DNA of 11,908 nt from Myxococcales bacterium (lineage in GTDB: Bacteria > Myxococcota > Polyangia > Polyangiales > Polyangiaceae). Numbering within the stretch: the stretch's first letter is position 1; each line of letters starts with the position of its first letter. This document shows, one piece after another, positions 1 to 5,452 of the stretch. Below the pieces are notes generated by a model. That model saw nothing but the letters and a program-made list of their open reading frames with translations. It searched no databases and was not told the DNA's origin. The position numbers and the translations under genes were made by a program. The DNA is taken from assembly GCA_020430865.1 (NCBI GenBank), contig JAGQIY010000258.1, positions 1-11,908 of the forward strand. The letters are read 5' to 3'.

Positions 1-116
1 CGACCACAGCCACAGCCACGACCACAGCCACGACCACAGCCACGACCACAGCCACGACCACAGCCACGACCACAGCCACGACCACAGCCACGACCACAGC
101 CACGACCACAGCCACG
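1..116 (+). repeat. 12-bp tandem repeat encoding a His-Asp-His-Ser tract
   Basis: Eight perfect head-to-tail copies of cacgaccacagc occupy 17-112, preceded by a partial copy and a half copy (1-16) and followed by a partial copy. Read in the frame of the downstream LarC protein, each unit is His-Asp-His-Ser with codons cac-gac-cac-agc, all ending in C. That third-position pattern fits a GC-rich genome and favours this frame over the two others (Pro/Arg/Gln or Thr/Ala). No spacers separate the units, so it is a coding minisatellite and not a CRISPR array. The array may begin further left, outside the window. Confidence 0.9.
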
Positions 117-1348
117 GTCCGCTGACCGACCGCGATCCCGAGAGCTGGCGAGTGCCCCTCGAGCGCGGAGCGGGCGTCGGCAAGACCTTGCTGCTCGACG
201 CCTTCAGCGGAATCGCGGGCGACATGACGATCGCCGCGCTGATCGATCTCGGAGTGCCCTTCAGCGTCGTGAAGGAAGCGGTGGCCAGCCTGGGGCTCGA
301 GGGCTACGCGCTGGAGCTGCGGTCGGTGCCGGTTGGAGCCATCGGGGCGACCCACTTCGATGTGCACATCGCCGATGGCGGCAAGGAACGCAGCTACGGA
401 GAGATCCGCGACATCCTCTCGAGGAGCGCACTCTCACCGCCAGTCGGCGGTTTGGCGCAGCGCATCTTCGAGATCCTTGCGGAAGCTGAAGCGGCGGTGC
501 ATCGGATCGATGTCGACGATGTGCATTTCCACGAGGTGGGCGCGCTGGACGCGATCGTGGACATCGTCGGTGCCGCTGCTTGTTTCGATTTCCTGGGGGC
601 GAGGGTGCTGGTGACGCCATTGCCGCTGGGGAGAGGCTTCGTGGAGTGCCGCCACGGGCGCATCCCGCTACCAGCGCCCGCCACCTTGGGCTGCTTGAAG
701 GGCTTCTTGACGGTGGATTCCGGCATCGAGGTCGAGCTGGTCACGCCAACCGGCGCGGCCATCGTTGCGGGCGTCGCCGAGTCCATCGCAGGCTGGCCCA
801 GCGCTGCGCCCCTCGCAAACGGTTGGGGAGCCGGCACGCGTCGCCTGCCTGATCGGCCGAACGCCCTCCGGGCGGTTCTGCTCGCGCCCGGGGTGGAGGA
901 GCACCGACTCGAGCTGCTCGAGGCGAACGTCGACGATCTGACGGGAGAGCTCGCTGGACACGCGCTGGAAGCCTTGCTCGCGGCTGGCGCCGTGGACGCC
1001 TGGATCGTCCCCGTCACGATGAAGAAGGGGCGCCCAGGCTGGATCATCTCGGCGCTCGCTCCCCATGCAGTCACCGAGCGGGTGGCGGCCTGCGTGCTGA
1101 GAGAGACCAGCTCGATCGGCGTACGCAGGCGCAGCGTCGGGCGCGTGGAGCGCCCGCGACGCGAAATCCTCGTGGAAACGCCCTGGGGCGCGGTTCGGGT
1201 GAAGGTCAGCGAGGGCGACTTTGGGCCCCCACAGATCAAACCCGAGTTCACGGACTGCCAGCGCCTGGCCCAGGAGTCCGGCTGCGCCGTGCGAGAGGTG
1301 CTGTCTGTGGCGCTCGCTGCGGCTCGAGCCAGCGTCGGGGAGCCCTGA
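2..1348 (+). CDS. larC: LarC-type nickel-pincer cofactor protein with N-terminal His-rich extension (5' partial)
   Basis: LarC is known as a CTP-dependent cyclometallase that inserts nickel into the pyridinium bis-thiocarboxylate precursor to make the nickel-pincer nucleotide cofactor of lactate racemase and relatives. Family motifs are plain: LLLDAFSGIAGDM at the start of the core (about base 188 on), then VHFHEVGALDAIVDI, PLPAPAT, ELVTPTGAAI, EANVDDLTGE near the middle and KKGRPG. It is one continuous frame, unlike Lactiplantibacillus plantarum larC, which needs a programmed frameshift. A GTG at 152 could start a 398-residue protein, but the frame is open to the left edge through the (HDHS)n tract and a linker (GPLTDRDPESWRVP), and no good ribosome site precedes 152. 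I therefore treat it as truncated by the window. The His-rich loop often found mid-protein in this family is replaced here by IADGGKERSY. It ends 2 bases from the convergent thioredoxin gene. Family confidence is high; the true start is unknown. Confidence 0.9.
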   Translation, partial: DHSHSHDHSHDHSHDHSHDHSHDHSHDHSHDHSHDHSHGPLTDRDPESWRVPLERGAGVGKTLLLDAFSGIAGDMTIAALIDLGVPFSVVKEAVASLGLEGYALELRSVPVGAIGATHFDVHIADGGKERSYGEIRDILSRSALSPPVGGLAQRIFEILAEAEAAVHRIDVDDVHFHEVGALDAIVDIVGAAACFDFLGARVLVTPLPLGRGFVECRHGRIPLPAPATLGCLKGFLTVDSGIEVELVTPTGAAIVAGVAESIAGWPSAAPLANGWGAGTRRLPDRPNALRAVLLAPGVEEHRLELLEANVDDLTGELAGHALEALLAAGAVDAWIVPVTMKKGRPGWIISALAPHAVTERVAACVLRETSSIGVRRRSVGRVERPRREILVETPWGAVRVKVSEGDFGPPQIKPEFTDCQRLAQESGCAVREVLSVALAAARASVGEP

Positions 1349-1350
1349 AC

Positions 1351-1992
1351 TCAGTCTGGGCGCTCGAGCTCGAATCCCGAGGCTTCCCAACCCAGGACGC
1401 CACCTTCCAGGAAGTTCACGGGAACTCCTTGCTCCGTGAGCTTCTCCGCGAGCTCCTTGGTCTTGTCGCCGCTGCGGCAGTAGAGCACTGGTTCCGCAGG
1501 GAGCATGTGCAGCTCGGCCAAGCGAGACTCGATCTCTTCGAGCGGAAGGTTCGCCGCGCCGGGGAGGTGCGCGCGAGCGAAGACCGGCGCCTCTCGAGTG
1601 TCGACCAGGCTGATCTGGCCGCGCTTCAGCAGCTCTGCCACCTCTTCGGGCTTGAGCGCGCCGGCAGTGCGGGGCAGGAAGGGCTCGAGCAGGCTGCGCA
1701 GCTCCGCGCGCTTCATCGCACCCGCCTTGCCGCCCGCGGGCTGACCGTTGTGGAAGACCACGAAGGTCGGCACGGACTGGATCCCCAGCGCACGCGCCAG
1801 CATCGGGCTCTTGTCGATGTCGACCGTCACGATCTTTGCCTTGCCCTCGAGCTCCTGAGAAAGGGCGGCCAGCTCTGGTGCAACGGTCTTGCAGGGGCCA
1901 CACCACTCGGCGCCGAACTCCACCATGACGGGGAGCTCGCTGTGGAGGACTTCCTGCTCGAAGGTCTGTTCTGTGACTTGGGCGAGTGCCAT
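1351..1992 (-). CDS. Thioredoxin-rhodanese fusion protein
   Basis: This 213-residue cytoplasmic protein has two domains. Residues 1-105 are a thioredoxin fold with the redox motif WCGPC at 30-34 and the cis-proline motif SVPT at 73-76. Residues about 112-210 are a rhodanese domain with DTRE at 131-134, HLPGAANLP at 142-150, and the active-site loop CRSGDKT beginning at Cys172. Thioredoxins reduce disulfides and rhodaneses carry persulfide sulfur, so the fusion could reduce or hand on sulfur held on Cys172; that coupling is inference. There is no signal peptide. The ATG at 1992 is preceded by a weak AGAAG-like ribosome site and, 17-37 bases upstream, by a strong terminator hairpin. The gene is convergent with larC, with only 2 bases between the stop codons. 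Domain calls are firm; the substrate is unknown. Confidence 0.93.
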   Translation of the reverse strand: MALAQVTEQTFEQEVLHSELPVMVEFGAEWCGPCKTVAPELAALSQELEGKAKIVTVDIDKSPMLARALGIQSVPTFVVFHNGQPAGGKAGAMKRAELRSLLEPFLPRTAGALKPEEVAELLKRGQISLVDTREAPVFARAHLPGAANLPLEEIESRLAELHMLPAEPVLYCRSGDKTKELAEKLTEQGVPVNFLEGGVLGWEASGFELERPD

Positions 1993-2008
1993 GGGAGGCT
2001 TCTACAAC

Positions 2009-2036
2009 AAAAAGCGGGCTCGCGTCAGCGAGCCCG
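2009..2036 (-). terminator. Rho-independent terminator between the permease and thioredoxin-rhodanese genes
   Basis: Read on the minus strand, a perfect 9-bp GC-rich stem (CGGGCTCGC / GCGAGCCCG, positions 2036-2028 and 2023-2015) closes a 4-base loop (TGAC). It is followed by one C and five Ts (2013-2009). The opposite side has no T run, so it works for minus-strand transcription. It would end the FHA-PP2C-permease transcript. It also lies only about 17 bases before the start of the next gene, so it may act as an attenuator or read-through valve. Confidence 0.85.
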
Positions 2037-2102
2037 GAAAAGCAACACGGAGTGCCAGGATCGAGCGTCGTCCAGCGGCCAGCGATGCTTGGTCGGCGCT
2101 CC

Positions 2103-2753
2103 TCACCCCCTGCGCTTGCGGCGATCGGGGAAGACCAAGCCGAGGCTCCCCAGGCCGAGCAGCGCGCCGCCCAGCCAGCCGAGGGCACCGGAGCCACCCG
2201 CTGAGCGCGCGAGCAGCGTGCCCTCCAGCAGCAGATCGGGCCGCATGAAGCTGGTCGCGAAGACGATTCCCAGCGTCCAGAGCACCCCACTGCCCAGCTC
2301 CAACGCGAGCAACTCCATCAGTGCAGGAAGATAACCGTGCAGAAATATCCGCCAGGTGCTCGCTCCCAGGGCGCGGGACGCCAGCGCCCAGTCGAGGGTC
2401 TGGAGGCGCAGGAGCTCCGCCCGCAGCGGCCGAGCGATCCGAAATGCCCTGAGCATCCCGAGCAGCGCCAGGCAACTGCCAAGCCCCGGGCGGGCGATCA
2501 GGATCAGCGCCAGGAAGATCACCGTGGGTAGGGCAGCGCTGGCCTCCACCCCGCGAGCGAGCAAGCGGTCGATGGTGCGCGGCCCAAAGGCGGCGGCGAG
2601 GGCCAGCATGCATCCTAGCGCGACGCCGAAGATGGCGACGGACACGCCAACCAGGGTCAGCTGAAACAGCTGGGGTGAGCCGGAGCTGAACGCTCCGAGC
2701 CCGCTCACGCCCACGCCGAGGGCGAGCAGCGACAGCGCGACCCGGAACTTCAC
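2103..2753 (-). CDS. DppC/OppC-like ABC transporter permease, short
   Basis: This 216-residue integral membrane protein belongs to the binding-protein-dependent transport permease family. The EAA loop that contacts the ATPase is visible as ASRALGASTWRIFLHGYLP at about 125-143. Hydrophobic segments lie at about 5-24, 30-55, 68-88 and 145-170, with another near the C-terminus. Usual DppC/OppC proteins are near 280-300 residues; this one lacks much of the N-terminal region and the conserved C-terminal loop, and ends in a basic tail (PDRRKRRG). Its GTG start overlaps the stop of the DppB-like gene in a GTGA (2750-2753), which implies translational coupling and a heteromeric channel. No ATPase or solute-binding protein lies nearby, so the substrate cannot be named. 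The terminator at 2009-2036 follows. Confidence 0.82.
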   Translation of the reverse strand: MKFRVALSLLALGVGVSGLGAFSSGSPQLFQLTLVGVSVAIFGVALGCMLALAAAFGPRTIDRLLARGVEASAALPTVIFLALILIARPGLGSCLALLGMLRAFRIARPLRAELLRLQTLDWALASRALGASTWRIFLHGYLPALMELLALELGSGVLWTLGIVFATSFMRPDLLLEGTLLARSAGGSGALGWLGGALLGLGSLGLVFPDRRKRRG

Positions 2754-4150
2754 GCGACGCGCCCCTCCCGTCGGCGCAGCGCTTCACGCAAGCGAGGATC
2801 GAGGCGTCCAAGAGCGTAGTCCCCGAACAGCTGGGCCAGTGCGACCAGCGCCGTGAGCGCCACGAGCAACACCATCACCCAGCCGATGTCGCCCTGGCGG
2901 ATGGCCTGTAGGGTACGCGTGCCCAGGGCGCTCTGTCGGGTCGCCAGCTCGACCAGCAGCGCCGCCGAGAAGATGCCTGGCAGCGCCAGCGGCAGGTCGG
3001 CGATCGCGTAGCCCAAGCCGAGGCGAGCGTGTCGCAGTCGTCGCCGGAGCGGACTCAGACCAAAGCCCCGCTCCGCCTGATCGAGGGCAGCGCCGACGAG
3101 CTGCCGCTGCAGGGCGCGCGCGTAGCTTGCCGCGCGGATGCCTCCGAAGAGCGCCATGGCGAGGGCGCCCAGATCCGAGCCCGTCCACACCAGCACGAAC
3201 CACAAAGGAGAGCTGGCAAGGAAGGCGAAGAAGAGCGTGTAGCGTCGTCCGCGAGGGACCGGGAGGGCGAGCAGGAGCACCGCCAACACCAGGGATCCGA
3301 ACACTGCCCACCCGGCGAGGCGGAGGCTCGGTACGCTCGCGTAGGCCAGTTGCCGCAGGAGTTCGTCGGAGCGATAGACGATGGTGGAGGTGAGCCACTC
3401 GCCATACTGCGTGTCGCGAAACATCGCGAGCACGCGGTCGGTACCTTCACGAGGGATGTAGCTGGCGCGCTCCTGGCGCCACCACTCGCGGTACTCACGA
3501 ACGACAGCTTGCGCCTCGCTCAGAGTTGTTACCCTGGGGATTCGCTCGCTGCGTTCGGTGATGTGCGCGATCATCGCGACCAGGCGCCGCGCGCGAGGGA
3601 CCTCCTGATCGGTCGTCGGCAACGCCAGTGCGGTGAACAGCTCGGGTAGCGCGTACGTATCCAGCGCCAGCACGTCCGCTCTGCGCAAGGTGGAGCTCTT
3701 GGAGGCCAGGCGCGAGACGGCGCGACGCACGACCAGCGGTCGATAGTCGAGTCCGCGGTCCTGCCAGAATCGACTCCAGAACACGACCGCTGCTTCCGGG
3801 TCGTCGAGCTCCTCCGGTTCGCCCACACCCATGCGTCGCCCTAGCGGCGCCAGCGCGAGAGCGACTCGGGTGCGCTGGGTAGGAGATAGCGTATCGAGCT
3901 TGGGCAGCACATAGGGCAGCGCGGCGCCCCCCAAGCGCCGCAGCTCACGAGCGCCAGCGCGCTCGCCCTGCGCTGCGTCGGCCATCGCTTTTTCCGCGAG
4001 GTTTCTTACGCTGACTGGATTCGGATTGAAGAAGCGTGGCAGGGACGTGGCGGTCGGCTGCAACGTCTTGCTGACCGCCCAGAAGCCGAGCAGGCTGATC
4101 AGCATCAACCCAGGTAGGAGCCACAGCAGGCGTCGAAGGGCGTGCCGCAT
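2750..4150 (-). CDS. DppB/OppB-like ABC transporter permease with large extracytoplasmic insert
   Basis: This 466-residue membrane protein has the DppB/OppB layout. A first membrane helix lies at 8-26 (RLLWLLPGLMLISLLGFW). The family pattern resumes near 247 (TQYGEWL) and TM2 is at about 276-297. An EAA-like loop, ERGFGLSPLRRRL, is at 360-372. The C-terminal signature contains ALLVE (397-401), LFGDYALGRLDPR (441-453) and the downstream membrane helix. Usual members have about 310-340 residues. The extra length is a roughly 165-residue stretch (about 45-210) between TM1 and TM2, rich in short Leu/Ala/Arg helices (ARELRRLGGAALPYVLPKL) that look like HEAT-type repeats and should lie outside the cytoplasmic membrane. 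The ATG at 4150 begins 1 base after the stop of a possible 24-codon ORF. It overlaps the next permease by 4 bases. The family call is firm; HEAT-like is tentative and the substrate is unknown. Confidence 0.85.
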   Translation of the reverse strand: MRHALRRLLWLLPGLMLISLLGFWAVSKTLQPTATSLPRFFNPNPVSVRNLAEKAMADAAQGERAGARELRRLGGAALPYVLPKLDTLSPTQRTRVALALAPLGRRMGVGEPEELDDPEAAVVFWSRFWQDRGLDYRPLVVRRAVSRLASKSSTLRRADVLALDTYALPELFTALALPTTDQEVPRARRLVAMIAHITERSERIPRVTTLSEAQAVVREYREWWRQERASYIPREGTDRVLAMFRDTQYGEWLTSTIVYRSDELLRQLAYASVPSLRLAGWAVFGSLVLAVLLLALPVPRGRRYTLFFAFLASSPLWFVLVWTGSDLGALAMALFGGIRAASYARALQRQLVGAALDQAERGFGLSPLRRRLRHARLGLGYAIADLPLALPGIFSAALLVELATRQSALGTRTLQAIRQGDIGWVMVLLVALTALVALAQLFGDYALGRLDPRLREALRRREGRVA

Positions 4151-4151
4151 C

Positions 4152-4226
4152 TCAGTCCATCTCGTCGCCGGGTGCGGTCAGCGGTCCGACCGCGGAGGAC
4201 GGCGTCAGCGGCGGCGCATCAATCAA
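4152..4226 (-). CDS. Possible 24-residue ORF, or frameshifted tail of the PP2C gene
   Basis: The gap between the phosphatase and the permease is filled by the only stop-free minus-strand frame, which reads LIDAPPLTPSSAVG, then PLTAPGDEMD. It begins at a TTG that overlaps the phosphatase stop (TTGA) and ends in TGA one base before the permease ATG. About 20 of 24 codons end in G or C, as in neighbouring genes. No ribosome site precedes the TTG. Either a small coupled peptide is made, or the stretch is the true C-terminal tail of PP2C reached by a -1 shift or sequence error, or it is non-coding. Confidence 0.22.
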   Translation of the reverse strand: MIDAPPLTPSSAVGPLTAPGDEMD

Positions 4227-5434
4227 GGCGCCAGGGCGAGGTAGCCCCCAGCAAGGGCCGCGACCAGCAGGGCCCCGAGGACCATCATTCCCACCACGGT
4301 GGGCGGTAGCCCAGTGGTCGGGATATCCACCGGGTCCTCTTCCGGATCGTAGAACGCCGGGGGCATCGGGGGCGCATGCGGCGTCTCGGGGTGATTCGCC
4401 GCTTGCACGGCAGCCTGGACGGTGGCCGCGTCCATGCCGACCATGGTGTGGGACACCTTGAGCTTGCGCGACTCCCGCGCTGCCTCGTCGCTCAGCTGCA
4501 GGGGCACCTCGGGTGCGACCGGCGCGGCCCGCACCGTGGCGTCGGCGGTTGGCTGATTCGTGATCGCGTACTTCTGATAGCTCAGAACGTCGTCCGGGCT
4601 CGCGGGTGGGAGGCCAGAGCCTTCGAACTTGGCGACGATCACCGTGATGTTATCGTGACCGCCAGCGAGGTTGGCGCGATCCGTCAGGACCTTACAGGCC
4701 TCCAGTGGGTCCTTCACGGTCAGCATGACCTCGCGCATCTCGTCCGCGCGCAGCATGCCGCTCAAGCCGTCCGAGCAGAGCATCAGCACGTCACCCTGGC
4801 GGAGATCGGCGTAGGTCAGATCGACTTGGACCGTGTCCGCGGTGCCCAGCGCCTGCAGGATGATGTTGTTGTGCTCGAAGGTCTCCGCCTCTTCCTCGGT
4901 GAGCTGTCCGGCTTCGATGAGCTGGTTCACGAGCGACTGATCGCGCGTGACCTGGACCATTCGATCGCCACGCAGGATGTAGGCACGGCTATCGCCCACC
5001 TGACCCAGGAACAGACGCGAGTCGACCAGCGCCGCGATGGTAGAGGTGGTGCCCATGCCCCGGCGGCTGCGGTCGGCGCGGGCCTCGTTGAAGATCCGCA
5101 GACCTGCTTCCTCGATCGAGCGAACCAGTCGTCGCGCGAGCTCGTCGCGATCGTTGGGCGGCTCACCCTCGACCAGCTTCTCGTAGATGATGTCGACGGC
5201 GAGCTGGCTCGCGACCTCTCCGGCCGCTGCCCCGCCCATGCCGTCGCAGACCCCCATCACAGTACCGCGAGGGCCGACGACCTGGTGTCGATCTGCCTCC
5301 ATCAGGCTACGGCTGCGTCGCGTCAGGTCCGCGACGAGGAAGTTGTCCTCGTTGTGTTCGCGGATCTGCCCGACGTCGGTACGGCCGAATAGATGAATGC
5401 GGATTTCGCCCGCCGCGTCCCCGTTTTGGCTCAT
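4223..5434 (-). CDS. PP2C-family Ser/Thr protein phosphatase with C-terminal membrane anchor
   Basis: This 403-residue metal-dependent phosphatase removes phosphate from Ser/Thr sites, as PppA/Stp-type enzymes do opposite Hanks-type kinases. All key motifs are present: RxxNED with Asp30, CDGMGG with Asp64, GMGTTST at 126-132, VGDSRAY at 146-152, CSDGLSG at 220-226 and GGHDNIT at 258-264. The metal-binding acids are therefore intact. Residues 268-375 are a low-complexity linker containing SHTMVGM (328-334), which may be a phospho-threonine site. One hydrophobic helix at about 379-401 ends the protein, so it is probably tail-anchored with the catalytic domain in the cytoplasm. The ATG at 5434 lies 18 bases after the FHA gene, which points to one operon and a shared phospho-signalling role. 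The kinase is not in this window. Confidence 0.96.
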   Translation of the reverse strand: MSQNGDAAGEIRIHLFGRTDVGQIREHNEDNFLVADLTRRSRSLMEADRHQVVGPRGTVMGVCDGMGGAAAGEVASQLAVDIIYEKLVEGEPPNDRDELARRLVRSIEEAGLRIFNEARADRSRRGMGTTSTIAALVDSRLFLGQVGDSRAYILRGDRMVQVTRDQSLVNQLIEAGQLTEEEAETFEHNNIILQALGTADTVQVDLTYADLRQGDVLMLCSDGLSGMLRADEMREVMLTVKDPLEACKVLTDRANLAGGHDNITVIVAKFEGSGLPPASPDDVLSYQKYAITNQPTADATVRAAPVAPEVPLQLSDEAARESRKLKVSHTMVGMDAATVQAAVQAANHPETPHAPPMPPAFYDPEEDPVDIPTTGLPPTVVGMMVLGALLVAALAGGYLALAP

Positions 5435-5452
5435 ATCAGCTAGGTGGCCCGA

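Noticed and set aside
1..116. CRISPR-like repeated DNA
   Set aside because: The units are 12 bp, contiguous and without spacers, and encode a regular His-Asp-His-Ser pattern in the LarC frame.
164..187. Walker A-like GAGVGKT before the LarC core
   Set aside because: The spacing does not fit GxxxxGK[ST], and no P-loop NTPase fold follows; the next residues are the LarC start.
2042..2060. Sigma-54-like promoter TGGCAC...TTGC on the minus strand before the thioredoxin-rhodanese gene
   Set aside because: There are 11 bases instead of 10 between GG and GC, and sigma-54 promoters tolerate almost no change in that spacing.
668..2290. Long minus-strand open frame spanning larC antisense and the thioredoxin gene
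   Set aside because: It runs out of frame across two well-supported genes and its translation is low-complexity Arg/Ala/Gly.
4376..5392. Long plus-strand open frame (338 codons) opposite the PP2C gene
   Set aside because: It is antisense to an intact PP2C with every motif, its translation resembles no family, and long antisense frames are expected in GC-rich DNA.
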